A stretch of DNA of 64,000 bases from Paenibacillus sonchi (GCF_016772475.1 NZ_CP068595.1:5766001-5830000); one strand, 5' to 3'. Positions 28,007 to 37,919 are shown, numbered from the stretch's first letter. A program made the numbers and translations. Notes: generated by a model not told the origin, from the sequence alone.

Positions 28007-28096
28007 TTAATAATTCTTCTTGCGTATAATTTCAATTGTCTCTCGTTTGCTATTGCACAAGGGGCAGACAATACGCCATTTTACTCGTGTATCCAC
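28007..28096 (-). CDS. Mini Cys-rich protein (29 aa), KTR-like
   Basis: A 29-residue frame reads MDTRVKWRIVCPLCNSKRET followed by IEIIRKKNY. The W-x-x-x-CPxCxxK segment resembles the start of the Cys-rich KTR family found in conjugative transposons, but the second Cys pair is missing. A GTG start follows AAAGGTGG at good spacing. It may be a truncated remnant linked to the adjacent recombinase. Confidence 0.4.
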   Translation of the reverse strand: MDTRVKWRIVCPLCNSKRETIEIIRKKNY

Positions 28097-28139
28097 GTTT
28101 CCACCTTTCTTTTCCTAAGCTATATGCGTCTACAATTCA

Positions 28140-29041
28140 TTAAGTCCAGCTGATCGACTCGACAGCTGCTTCCAGATCCTCAACACCAGGAGTCGTATAA
28201 ATCATAGTCATTTCGATATTCGGTGTGCCATCTTCCTTGTAATGGCCCATGAGCATGGCCACTCGATCAAGGGGAACCGGCGGTTTCGCAGTTGCCAGGT
28301 CATGCCCAAAGGTGTGTCTTAAGGCATGACAGGTCAGGTGAGGGATTTGAGTCCGCTGCCGATATTTTTCGATCATATGCTGTATTCCGCGTTCCGAACA
28401 TTTTTCGGATCTTCTTGACACGAAAAGGTACGGGCTGGAGGAATCCCTCTCTTTTAGGTAGTTCTGCAGCACAGCCCGCAGTTCAGAGTTTATGGGCAGC
28501 TCCCGATCCTTATCCCCCTTCCCCCGGATGTAGGCTGTTCCCTTCCTGTCGCTTAACGTGAGATCAGTAATTTGCAGATCACAAAGCTCATGCACGCGGA
28601 GCCCTAAGCGAAGAAAGGTCAGCACAATCGCATTCTCCCGTTTCCCCGCCAGGTTCCGAACTTCCCGCAGCAGCGCATTCTGCTCATTGCGGGTAAGCCA
28701 CTTTGGAGCACGGCGAGCTCTTGCTGGCTTTTTGATCGATCCAACCGGATTGTCAGCGATGTATCCTTGTTCGGCAAAAAAACGAAAGATGGCGTTGAGG
28801 TGCACGAACGTGAGCTGATTGGTTGCCGGCGAAGCCGGCTTGCCTCCTCTTCCCCTGCAACCAACAGATGCCGTTTGAAATCAGCGATGTCCCTTTGGGT
28901 CGCATAGGCAGCCTCGATCGGATGATCCGGTGAAGTAGACTGCATCCAGGTTTCAAATCGTTTCCAGCTCACACTATAGCTTTTTACCGTTTTATGGGAA
29001 AGCCCTTTTATCTCTAGATGATGTAGAAATTCTTCAAGCAT
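28140..29041 (-). CDS. Tyrosine recombinase/integrase (frameshift)
   Basis: Site-specific recombinase of about 300 residues in two frames. N-terminal SAM-like domain: KGLSHKTVKSYSVSWKRFE. Catalytic residues: LRLGLRVHEL (Arg), HALRHTFGHD, LMGHYK and a Tyr in MIYTTPG. The break is near 28841-28850 and one added base joins GEEEGKPASPATNQLTFVHL to NAIFRFFAEQG. The start at 29041 follows AAGGAGAT. Directly upstream lies a dif-like inverted repeat (29063-29165), its probable binding site. The layout recalls Xer and TnpI recombinases, and it is probably the integrase that brought in the flanking AT-rich genes. Confidence 0.85.
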
Positions 29042-29062
29042 ATGTATCTCCTTCCCAATTAT

Positions 29063-29165
29063 ATAACACGACGAAAAAATCCGCTCTTATCAAACGGTGG
29101 AATGCGGCTTTCACTCTTCTATTATATCCTATTTCGTCGTGTTATGTATAGAGAAGACGACGAAA
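29063..29165. repeat. Recombinase-site-like repeats (14-6-14 core plus accessory arm)
   Basis: TTTCGTCGTGTTAT (29132-29145) and AGAAGACGACGAAA (29152-29165) are inverted copies (11 of 14 matching) around a 6-bp centre GTATAG. A third arm ATAACACGACGAAA (29063-29076) is an exact inverse of the left arm. Paired arms around a 6-bp centre next to a recombinase gene are the hallmark of a tyrosine-recombinase crossover site. Confidence 0.65.
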
Positions 29166-29449
29166 CGGTTTTTCAGTTTTATCTCCACGCCCCCCTATAG
29201 CTGCAGCTCTTATTCCTTTACTTTCAAGGAAAATACCCGTGCACACCTTTGGAACTGAGCTGGTTGCTTATCCTGTGAACTTCCTTTTCTTAGCCATTTA
29301 GCACCGCCATTTCGGAGCTGGATTCGGTAATTTTCCGCAAAATAAAGTTATATTTTTAAATAATTTTATTTAAAGTCAAATTATTACATATTACTTGATT
29401 TGGTTTTGATAGTATATACTTATACATAATTTGGTGGAGGTAATAAATT

Positions 29450-29989
29450 GTGGTAAAACACAGAGGAATCTGGAGCAAATGTTTAGTTGCTTTAGTTGTC
29501 TTGATTGTTGTGTATGATGTTAAAACGTCTGGACTCAATGTACGAAGTGGTCCTGGAACATCTTATCCAATCATTGCTCAGGTAAGCATGGGAACTGATC
29601 TTGTTAATTATACTCCTAACGGAGGTGGTACTCCGCCGATCTCCGCAGATAATCAAGAATGGTTAAGAAATTACTATCCTAATCCAAGTATTGGGTATTA
29701 CGCGAATGCTGCTCTCGGTTGGTCTGCTTATTATAATACAGTAGGACCAACAGTGTTCAATTACAGTGACGCATATGTTGCCAAAACCAGCCGAGTTACC
29801 ATCATGTACAGCTCTTCATGTACCAATTTATCTGGAGCTATTAAGGGGTTCAGCGCTAATTATTATTTGCAAAACTTTGATCCAGAATTAAAGGCTGATA
29901 CGTGTAATCCAAATGCATGGAGATTGAGAGATTACCAAGGCAATATGGAGTCAGGCTATGTTAATGGATGGGATTTGAAAGCCGAATAA
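29450..29989 (+). CDS. Exported SH3b-domain protein
   Basis: A 179-residue protein. A short N-terminal hydrophobic segment (CLVALVVLIVVYDV) leads straight into an SH3b domain with the classic LNVRSGPGTSYPIIAQ. The C-terminal half repeats the layout in degenerate form (VAKTSRVTIMYSSSC to YVNGWDLK), suggesting two SH3-like units. The GTG at 29450 lies after GGTGGAGG; a TTG three bases upstream is an alternative. No catalytic domain is attached. The next gene follows after 17 bp. SH3b domains bind wall peptides, so wall attachment is inferred. Confidence 0.7.
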   Translation: MVKHRGIWSKCLVALVVLIVVYDVKTSGLNVRSGPGTSYPIIAQVSMGTDLVNYTPNGGGTPPISADNQEWLRNYYPNPSIGYYANAALGWSAYYNTVGPTVFNYSDAYVAKTSRVTIMYSSSCTNLSGAIKGFSANYYLQNFDPELKADTCNPNAWRLRDYQGNMESGYVNGWDLKAE

Positions 29990-30006
29990 AAAAGGAGGCA
30001 ACCTTC

Positions 30007-30747
30007 ATGAAAAATAAAAAATTAGCAGCTCTTATAACTGTTCCTTTAGTAATAGTAGTAGTTGTAGCCACGGGATATTTTTATCCTAGTACACCAAATG
30101 TGGTAAGTGCACAAAGTGTAGTCACCGCTGCTGCAGATAAAGCGGCCAGCAGCAGTAAAATTGAATATATAAAAGTAACCTCATCAGACGGATCTTACAC
30201 CGTACGAATCCGTGATCGAGAAAGCCTTACAGAAGTTACCGAAGAGTATCGGAATAACAAACTCCAAAGTAAAATCATTATCGAAGATAAAGGGAAAAAG
30301 ATCACTTCCATTGGTCGGGATATTGAGACTGGCAAACTGGTGGGGAGAACCTGGACCATGCCAGAGAACTTATCTGCTGAAAATGAAAAATTACTTGGAA
30401 TTTCATTACTTGAAAAACAAAAAGAAGAACTCCATAGTCAAAACTGGAATATTGTTGAGTCCAACTCTCGTTCCTCCTCTGCTGAATCTGATCTCACACA
30501 AGCAGTCTCAGAAGATAAGTTGCATAAGGAAGTGGTAACTATTGATAAAGAAACTGGTCTCCCTATCAAAAGAGAGATTTTCGAAAAAGATATACGCGGT
30601 AACATTATCGGCAGTTCCTCTTCAATAGAAGAGTATAAATATCTCGACTCCAACCCAAACGAAATCCACAGCTTAACTTCGGGTGAAGCAGTTGAAATGC
30701 AAGAAGTGCCAGCCCCTGTTATTGAGGATAGAGTTCTTGGAGGATAA
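30007..30747 (+). CDS. Membrane-anchored protein of unknown function
   Basis: A 246-residue protein with one N-terminal transmembrane segment (LAALITVPLVIVVVVATGYF) and a large external part of about 210 residues. The body has alternating beta-rich segments (IEYIKVTSSDGSYTVRIRD, TTVDKETGLPIKREIF-like) resembling LolA/RseB-type folds, but no family is recognised. The ATG at 30007 follows AAAGGAGG. It follows the SH3b gene by 17 bp and is probably co-expressed with it. Confidence 0.7.
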   Translation: MKNKKLAALITVPLVIVVVVATGYFYPSTPNVVSAQSVVTAAADKAASSSKIEYIKVTSSDGSYTVRIRDRESLTEVTEEYRNNKLQSKIIIEDKGKKITSIGRDIETGKLVGRTWTMPENLSAENEKLLGISLLEKQKEELHSQNWNIVESNSRSSSAESDLTQAVSEDKLHKEVVTIDKETGLPIKREIFEKDIRGNIIGSSSSIEEYKYLDSNPNEIHSLTSGEAVEMQEVPAPVIEDRVLGG

Positions 30748-30816
30748 TAAAACCATTGTATAGATGGATCGAATTCGTGCTGGAGCACACATAATCGTTG
30801 TGAAAAGACTACTTTA

Positions 30817-31035
30817 TTATTGAAGTATCTGATGTAGGTATGTATCCATGTAGGCCGTACAGGTTAACATCACATCGCGGTTATTCGTGGAGATGGAGTA
30901 AGTCATCCCTTGTAGCAACCAGTCCATCCTTAGGTGGTACCAGCCACGCTCAAGTTCATATGTTGCCAGTTGGCAGCAGAGAAGAGTATATCGGCGCAAT
31001 GAGCTGGAAGAATGGTAGTATGAATGATTCTCCAA
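30817..31035 (-). CDS. Possible small protein (72 aa), doubtful
   Basis: Minus-strand frame whose C-terminal part (YELERGWYHLRMDWLLQGM) looks protein-like and helical, but it begins with TTG, has no clear ribosome binding site and no recognised family. The plus-strand frame over the same bases is weaker. Confidence 0.3.
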   Translation of the reverse strand: MENHSYYHSSSSLRRYTLLCCQLATYELERGWYHLRMDWLLQGMTYSISTNNRDVMLTCTAYMDTYLHQILQ

Positions 31036-31198
31036 TACTTCGGCTGCGTTCGCTCGACAAAGGTCTACATAGTTATTATTATGTTAACTATTATATTGAA
31101 TGTTGATTATCGGATGTTGAGAATCATGGATATCCAGACAGAATTCTTGACGTTTTTTTGCTATAATAAGGTAATTGTATGGTTGGGAGGTATGTTGA

Positions 31199-31600
31199 TT
31201 GAAAGAAGATAATCACCAAAAAGAGGTAAGTTATGAGGAAATCATAAAAAGCCCAGATCCGAATATGGCAGGTCTCCCCCACTCCCCCCATGGTATAACG
31301 CCGGAAAATATCGTCTGGCACAAAGAAACCATGAGCGTCGACAGTCTTCATGAAGCATATGAATGGACTACAAGCGGTCCACTTTTGGAAATTCGTTACC
31401 TTTATTCCGGCTATCAGACGACCGACTGGATGCTGGCTCATGTTCTTGCCTTTGAACTCACCCGGCTGAATACGATTTCTGTTCCCCAGTTCCTTGTCCA
31501 TGCGGATTATGATCTCAACAGTGAAGGCATACTCTACAAAATCTGGGTGACGCCGCTGTCCCCACTGCCCGCACATAGCGACGGCGAAAAGCCTGAATAA
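31199..31600 (+). CDS. Hypothetical protein (133 aa)
   Basis: A soluble, acidic 133-residue protein without signal peptide or recognised domain. It starts at a TTG 6 nt after GGAGGT, a good site. The middle (SGPLLEIRYLYSGYQTTDWM) is beta-strand-like. The stop codon lies inside a terminator stem. Function unknown. Confidence 0.6.
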   Translation: MKEDNHQKEVSYEEIIKSPDPNMAGLPHSPHGITPENIVWHKETMSVDSLHEAYEWTTSGPLLEIRYLYSGYQTTDWMLAHVLAFELTRLNTISVPQFLVHADYDLNSEGILYKIWVTPLSPLPAHSDGEKPE

Positions 31601-31630
31601 CCCCTTCATTGATGGGTTTATTCAGGCTTA
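31589..31630 (+). terminator. Terminator overlapping the hypothetical gene's stop
   Basis: AAGCCTGAATAA pairs with TTATTCAGGCTT; the stop codon at 31598-31600 is inside the left arm. The T tract is short and interrupted. Confidence 0.6.
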
Positions 31631-31729
31631 AGTGATTTTCCGGCCTAACTAATGTTAACTTCCCGTAAGTGTCTCATACAAATGTTTCACATAAGTTTAC
31701 ATAATATTCATTACGTAACTAGATTAATA

Positions 31730-32761
31730 TCAATCAATATTGGCTACCTTCCATTCGCCTTGCTTGTTGCGCAGCAAATAGATTCCATAGTTCTGATCCG
31801 CCTGGTAGCCTTCATCCGTCATGAACTGATAGCGCACATTAAAGGTTGCCCGCTGCGTGCCTTCCGCAGCAATTCCCTCATACGTCAACTCTGTAAAACG
31901 GTAGACTGTTGAATTCTCAACGAAAAACAGCAAATACTCCCCGATTTCGGGTGAATGCATCGTGCTCAGAAACTTCTCTTTGTCATGCGCCACAATAGCT
32001 TCGAGACAGTTCATTACCTCCTTCAGCATCTGCCGGTTCTCTTTGCTCTTCCCGACATCGGGCTCCTGAACAAAAACCCCGGCCACCAGCGGCGGCTGCT
32101 TCTTCATGTACTGCACTTCTCTCAGGACATTCACGAACAGAGGCAAAAGCTCTTTCCGCTGCTCTGCAGTGGTTCGGATTTCTGCCTGGTAGACTTGTTT
32201 TTGGGCTTGGATTTTGAACACGTCCACCCTGCTGTTACCATCGGAATAGCCGCCCTGGTATTCCTTATACTGTTGCAGGACAGCATCGCTGCCGGCTATT
32301 TCTGGCTTGTCCTTCCCGGCTTGGGCGGACTCGTCCTCATTTGACACACGAAATGATATCCAATTTTCTTTGTCGCTGGTCCCCCATGCGGTTCGGCCGT
32401 TCTGTTCAAAACGGCTCATATTCTCCGGCATAAAAACGGCCAGCGGCAAGCTCTGGTCGGCAGAATATTTCGCCTGCAGCTCCGTGCCTGTAACCAGATA
32501 TGACCGCCCGCTCCCATCGTATTCAGGGACTTCACCCTGGATCAACGCAACAGACTTTGCAGCAGGCAAAGGGGAGGATTCAGCAGTAGGCGAAGCTGCC
32601 GGGGCTGCAGTTGTTGGCGCAGCGGCGGGGACCGTTGCCGGCTGTGCCGGACTGCTTTTTGCTCCCGGAACGTTAGAATCTGTGATGTTGCTGCAGCCTG
32701 CACTAATGGCGGCCATTGCAGATAAACAACCAATCCAGACGATTTTTTGGATATGGGGCAT
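31730..32761 (-). CDS. Lipoprotein of a two-component operon
   Basis: A 343-residue exported lipoprotein: signal peptide with lipobox ISAGC, a ~55-residue Pro/Ala/Ser/Thr linker, then a globular domain without a recognised family (EYDGSGRSYLVTGTELQAKY to QGEWKVANID). The ATG at 32761 follows AGAGGTGA. It lies 65 bp after the histidine kinase on the same strand and probably belongs to that operon, as an envelope factor or sensor helper. Confidence 0.7.
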   Translation of the reverse strand: MPHIQKIVWIGCLSAMAAISAGCSNITDSNVPGAKSSPAQPATVPAAAPTTAAPAASPTAESSPLPAAKSVALIQGEVPEYDGSGRSYLVTGTELQAKYSADQSLPLAVFMPENMSRFEQNGRTAWGTSDKENWISFRVSNEDESAQAGKDKPEIAGSDAVLQQYKEYQGGYSDGNSRVDVFKIQAQKQVYQAEIRTTAEQRKELLPLFVNVLREVQYMKKQPPLVAGVFVQEPDVGKSKENRQMLKEVMNCLEAIVAHDKEKFLSTMHSPEIGEYLLFFVENSTVYRFTELTYEGIAAEGTQRATFNVRYQFMTDEGYQADQNYGIYLLRNKQGEWKVANID

Positions 32762-32826
32762 GATCAATCACCTCTAAGTACAGACGCTGGAAAACTCTAC
32801 AAGTTGCACTTTTTTTCATGCCGCTG

Positions 32827-34361
32827 TTATTTCTCCATAAAAAGCTCGATCATCATTCCGAGGCGTTCTCCTTCAATCTGCGCGTCCAGCCTGCCGCCAT
32901 GCAGCCTGATAATCTCCGCAGCAATGGACAGGCCTAAGCCTGCACCTTCACCAGTCCGCGACGAATCCCCTTTGTAGAACCGATCAAACAGCCTGTTCAG
33001 CTCCCCGCTCTCCATCGTTTGGGCCGGTGTGCTCCACAATTCCAGCTGCAGCAGACATTGACGGCGGTTCTCCGCCACCGGTTCCCGGAGGCGGATGGTA
33101 AGCTCCGTATCTGCACGGCTGTATTTGAAGGCGTTGGAGAGCAGATTTTCCAGCACCCGGACGAAAAGGTCAGCGTCAATCTCCACATGCACCGACTGAT
33201 CCGGCAGCAGCAGAACCGTCTCAATACGCCTGTCCTTGCTTTGGGGATGATACCCCTCCACAACCTGGCGCAGCAGCTCCTGCATGTTCACCCTGCTCTT
33301 GTTCAACACCGCGGGCTTCCATTTCAGCTGCGAAATTTCAAAAAACTCGTCAATCAGCTTCTTTAAGTAACCTGTCCGCTCCTCCAGAACCTCAATGTAC
33401 CGCTCCTTTTCCGGCTCATTGTCATACGATTTTTCTTTGAGCAGACTGAGAAAGCCCATGATGGAAGTTAGCGGCGTGCGCAGATCATGGGAAATATTGA
33501 GCAGAAAATCCTTCTCCTTGCTCCGGCTTGCTACAATTTGTTCCGCCATATCATTCAGCGCTGCAGCCATTGTAGAAAGCTCGTTGTTGTATTTTAGCGG
33601 AATGCGGGCCTCAAAGTCTGTTGCGTAAAGCGCATGCGTGCCCCGTTCGAGAGTACGCATATACCGGATTCTCCCCCGGACACCAAGATAAAAAAGCAGC
33701 AGAAACACAACAACACCCAGCGCAGATACGGGATTCTCAGTATAAGTAATCGTGCTTGCAGCCACCAGATATAGCCCGTTCCCCAGCTTCCGGGTTTCCT
33801 GCAGTTTTGTGCCGGAGCTGTTGTTATAACTGATGTTGATGCCTTCTTGGGGTGTAAAAAATGATATTGTAGACCTGCTCCTCCTCCGGATTGCCGATCA
33901 CGAAACCACCAGCTTCCGGCGCAGGGGGATATTCTGTGGCTGAATGCAGCGCCTTGCCCCCGGCAATGAATCCCCGGAGCGGACAATGACAACATTTGAA
34001 TTGGCTTGCAGCAGTTCCCCCTGCTCGTTTACCACAGACACGACTACTTCCTCTGCCGCCCTAAAGCTTTTGCTGTAGCCGGGGGAAACTTCTCCCGCAG
34101 CTCCTGCTCCAGCTGACGGGGAATAACGGCCTCGTCTGCCCGGGCATCCAGCCAGGCCGCGAGCGGGTTGCCAACCTTCTCCCGGTAGTTCATAATCCGT
34201 TCCGCATCGGTCTGCACCGGATAAAATAACGCCGAGCCTTTCAGAAAATGAGCTGTTAATGAAACTGCGGCCAGCGTGGCAGCCAGCGACAGAATAAAAA
34301 TCAGGACCAGCTCCCCGACCAGTCCTGTTTTAAACTTCTTTGTCCACTTTATAACCAACAC
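32827..34361 (-). CDS. Sensor histidine kinase (three frameshifts)
   Basis: Membrane histidine kinase of about 510 residues, split over three frames. Parts: transmembrane helix 1 (LVLIFILSLAATLAAVSL), a ~150-residue external domain, transmembrane helix 2 (ALGVVVFLLLFYLGV), HAMP, the phospho-acceptor box LLNISHDLRTPLTSIMGFL, N-box NLLSNAFKYS and G-box GEGAGLGLSIA. Breaks: 34081-34085 (five G, should be six; KFPPGYSKSF), 33957-33961 (five C, should be six; DSLPGGKALHS) and near 33858 (one base; SFFTPQEGINISY). The GTG start at 34361 overlaps the response-regulator gene, as usual for such pairs. The signal may be envelope stress, given the neighbouring serine hydrolase and lipoprotein. Confidence 0.83.
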
Positions 34362-35028
34362 CCCAAACCGTTCTGATGTACTTGGAATTTTTGACGGTAT
34401 CACCCAGCTTTTCCCGCAGATTGCGGATATGGGTAAGCACGGTGTTGTCGCTCTCCAGATAGGCATCCTCCCAAACGAGCTCATAAATATCGCGTGAGGT
34501 AAACACCCGGCCCTTGTTCCTGGCCAGCAGCAGCAATATTCCATATTCTTTGGGCGTCATGTTGATCTCCACACCATTTTTGGACACGGCATGTTCCTCC
34601 GGCAACAGCGTAATATCCTTAATCTGCAGCTCCCCCGGAGCTGCAGCCGGCTGTTCAGCGGCTGCCGGCCTGCGTTTTAGGATCGCCGAAATCCGTAAAG
34701 AAAGCTCCGTCAGATCAAAGGGCTTCGTCACATAATCATCGCAACCGGCAATGAATCCCCTGATTTTATCCTCCTGCTGATCCTTGGCAGTCAGGAAAAT
34801 CACCGGAACCTGCGAGATTTCCCGAATCCGGCTGATCAGATCAAAACCATTCATGGCCGGCATCATAATATCCAGCAAAATGAGCTGAAATGCCTCCGTC
34901 CGAATGTGGTCCAGCGCCGTCACCCCATCATAGCAGGACGTAATGCTGTACCCTTCCCGTTCAAGAAATATGGATAAAAAGTCCACAATCGTCCGGTCGT
35001 CATCTACAATTAAAATCCGGGCGCACAT
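34330..35028 (-). CDS. OmpR/PhoB-family response regulator
   Basis: A 232-residue response regulator. The receiver domain has the acidic pair VDDD, phosphorylation site Asp in LILLDIMMPAMNGF and conserved Lys in VTKPFD. The C-terminal winged helix of the OmpR type is present (EYGILLLLARNKGRVFTSRD, YIRTVWGVGYKVD). Its 3' end overlaps the kinase start by 32 nt. It follows the serine-hydrolase gene by 30 bp in the same direction. Confidence 0.92.
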   Translation of the reverse strand: MCARILIVDDDRTIVDFLSIFLEREGYSITSCYDGVTALDHIRTEAFQLILLDIMMPAMNGFDLISRIREISQVPVIFLTAKDQQEDKIRGFIAGCDDYVTKPFDLTELSLRISAILKRRPAAAEQPAAAPGELQIKDITLLPEEHAVSKNGVEINMTPKEYGILLLLARNKGRVFTSRDIYELVWEDAYLESDNTVLTHIRNLREKLGDTVKNSKYIRTVWGVGYKVDKEV

Positions 35029-35058
35029 CTCGGCCAGCCGCCTTTCTTCCCTGTCTCT

Positions 35059-37121
35059 CTAAACAAAGAGCAGCAGCTTCATCAGATACATGTAGAGGAT
35101 CGCGCTGGCTCCGGCCAGTCCCAATCCCAGAATGACTGCTGCGTCATAGAGATGCAGTTTTTTGCTTCGCCCATATTTTACCGTAAATCCCGCCGAGCAC
35201 GCTATGCCTGCTGCGATCCCCGCTGCAAGAATGTTGGCTGCAAGCAGCCAATGGCCCTGTACCGCACGGCTTTCAGAGAAAACGCCGAGCAGAGTGACTG
35301 CTGCCGCGCCAAGAATAAGCGGAGCGATAAGATAGGCAGGAAGCCTGTGCCGCAGACGCATTCGCTCCGCTCCCGTTTTTTTGCGTCTGCAAATGGCAAT
35401 CACTCCGGCTATAAGGCCCAGCAATGCACCGGCCAGCGCTATTTTCCAAGCCAGTCCTCCGGCCCCTGCTTCCCAAGAATCCAGCTTAACAAACGCCTGG
35501 TAGGGTACTGTAGTGTCGAGCACGAGATATTTGCTGCCGCTCTCCCCTTCTTTAAGCACAAGATATTTATTGACCTTTGGATTGTAGAAAATTTGCTTGC
35601 CAATCTGTGTGTATTGCCCGTTCAGCTCCTCACCCGCGGATTTCAGGGTAACCTCCCCTTGCGCACTGACGGTCACTCCGGGTGTCATCATCCGGTACCG
35701 CAGCTTGGAAACTCCCGGACCCAGTCCTTCGCTGATCACCATGGCATATGTACCGGCATAGGATTGAATGCTTGCAGCGGGTTCCGGTGCCTCCCCGGTC
35801 GATGTGGCCAGCGGCTGATCCATACTTACTCCGAAAAAGGAGTAGAACTGTTCCTCAAAGGCATCCCGCAGGGTTCCGCCGTCTCCCTCGTATTGGGAGT
35901 TGCAGCCGATGAAAAACCCGATTCCTTTGGAGGGCATGATCGATACCAGGCTGGAAAAAGCCTCTGTATCTCCGGGATGAACCAGAATGGCGGGGTTTTT
36001 ATAGTTTTGAAAAAAGCCGTAGGCATAACCGGCCATAAAGGGATGCGCGGAATATTGCGGCGAGTGCATCTGCTTAGCGGTATCTTGTTGTAAAATCGCG
36101 CTTTCCCCTTGCCCTCCACCCTGCAGATGGGCCAAAACAAACTTGCCCATATCGTCAGCGGTTGACCAGATGGAGCCGGCGGGATAGGTCAGAACCTCCC
36201 CCTGCTTCATTTTGACAAACCCTTTATCGTAAGAATATCCCTGGGCCAATTGCTGGTGCAAACGCTCCGGCGTAAGATAGGACAAGCTGTTGTCCATATG
36301 CAGAGGAGCAAAAATATGCTGGCGGATATACTCATCGTAAGACAGGCCGCTTGCTCTTTCCACAATATATCCGGCGAGTGTAAATCCTTCATTGCTATAC
36401 TGCACCGCATCTCCCGGTGCCCTCACCAGCAGCGGCAGCAGCTTCTGCAGGGTCTGCTCAAGCGGAACCCGCTGCACCGGCACCGTGTCCGACCAGGCAC
36501 CTTCGCGTTGTTCGGCATTGCCGAACCCCCCGTATTCGTCAGCAAACGTTTCATGGTCAGCGGAGTTTTGTAAGGGTTGGCCACTTGCAGCGAATCTGGC
36601 AAATAGCGGTTCACATCCGCATCCAGGTCCAGTTTTCCCTGCTCCGCCAGCTGCAAGGCAGCTGTAGCCGTAAAAACTTTGGACACCGAAGCGATGCTGA
36701 AGCGGGTCTTGTACGGGTCTACCGGAACCTTGGCCTCCACATCCGCATATCCGTAGCCCTTCTCCAGCAGGATTGCACCATCCTTGACCACCGCCAAAGT
36801 TACGCCCGGCACATGGTACTTGTCCATCGCTGTCTTCATAAATTCATCGGTCTGCTGCTCCAACCGCTCACGTTCCCGCATAGCGGCTGCTTCTTCGTGC
36901 TTCTCCGGCGGGGTGTCCGCTGCGTGCGGCAGCGACCGCACCTCCTTTGGCGGTAGCTTCGCTGCCTGCACCACCGTTTGCTCCGGCTGTACCTTCACCG
37001 CTTGTGCCTGTGCAGGCTCTGGCTGCATCGCCGCCGCTTGCGCAGATATTGGCTGCATCGCCGCCGCTTGCGCCACAATCGCCACCGCCAGCCCCATTTT
37101 CATCCATTGTCTCATTCTCAT
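35059..37121 (-). CDS. Membrane serine hydrolase, beta-lactamase family (frameshift)
   Basis: Large (~686 residues) exported penicillin-binding-protein-like hydrolase. N-terminal signal and an Ala/Gln/Pro-rich linker with near-repeats (SAQAAAMQPEPAQ); then the class C fold with SVSK (IASVSKVFTATAALQL), YSNEGF (YxN) and HPGDTEAFSS; then a C-terminal region with several transmembrane helices (IALAGALLGLIAGVIAICRR and four more). The frame breaks at 36526-36531, where six C (G on the coding strand) should be seven, giving NTGGFGNAEQREGAWSDTVPV. The start at 37121 follows AGGAGTGGGAGC. It heads the operon with the response regulator and kinase, so it may be their target or sensor partner. Confidence 0.82.
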
Positions 37122-37241
37122 GCTCCCACTCCTGTCTCTTTCAACGCCTTATGGGTTCATGATACAACAGCAATATGGAGAAAAAAGCGGCATAAATCTA
37201 AAGAAAAAATAAAGCTCCGTCCCTGATTCAACTGGATCTTT

Positions 37242-37751
37242 TTATTTATTCACTCTGTTAATACTTGATGTGCTGAAATATTGACTGGGATTGCCTTGCT
37301 TGGGATTAAAGCGTTCTTTGAATTCTCCGCCCGTATACGCACCAATGACCCGGTGCCAAAAATTGCGTGCAGGGGTGTTGGCCCGAATCTGCGAAACTTT
37401 CCAGTCGCCGGGGAACATATCGAACAGCCGGTGAGCCGCCCATGTGCCTACTCCGCTGCGGCGGTATTTTTGCATCACAAAAAACTCGGTCATATAGAAT
37501 TGTCCCTCTGAACTGCGAAGCAGCCTGTCCACCAGCGCAAATCCGGCAATATTATCGTCCACGGTAAACAAATAGGCGAATTTATTAGTACCGCTGTTCC
37601 AGTAAGCCTCCAAACCGGGATAGGCCGGAAAGGCGCCGTCACGGTCCACCTCAAGCTCCAGATAGCGGGTAAAGTCATATAAATAAAACTGCATCAGCCT
37701 GCTGATGATATGGCGCTGCTCTTTGGGAACCAGCTCGATTCCAAGTTCCAT
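37242..37751 (-). CDS. GNAT-family N-acetyltransferase
   Basis: A 169-residue acetyltransferase. The acetyl-CoA binding motif A is visible as FFVMQKYRRSGVGTWAAHRL (R-R-S-G-V-G), and the C-terminal half gives the usual ARNFWHRVIGAYT. The ATG at 37751 follows AGAGGTGA; a further upstream GTG in frame has no site. Monocistronic, substrate unknown. Confidence 0.83.
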   Translation of the reverse strand: MELGIELVPKEQRHIISRLMQFYLYDFTRYLELEVDRDGAFPAYPGLEAYWNSGTNKFAYLFTVDDNIAGFALVDRLLRSSEGQFYMTEFFVMQKYRRSGVGTWAAHRLFDMFPGDWKVSQIRANTPARNFWHRVIGAYTGGEFKERFNPKQGNPSQYFSTSSINRVNK

Positions 37752-37919
37752 TAGGTCACCTCTTGGATTCACTTTTATTACACATTCTATAACTTTGCCA
37801 CTTCAGGAGCAAGGCAACCCTGTATGCCACTGTGAAATCCGGCCAAAAGCCATGAAACATGATAAAATAGGAAGCAGCAAGGAAGGCAACTCCGCAGATG
37901 ATCAGCAACCATAAGGCAG

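Noticed and set aside
30840..31106. Plus-strand frame opposite the doubtful 72-residue frame
   Set aside because: Lacks a ribosome binding site and protein-like patterning.
31147..31167. Promoter TTGACG...TATAAT before the 31199 gene
   Set aside because: The two hexamers are only 9 bp apart, far from the 17 bp needed.
37752..37919. difSL site next to xerS
   Set aside because: In streptococci dif lies beside xerS; nothing resembling it occurs here.
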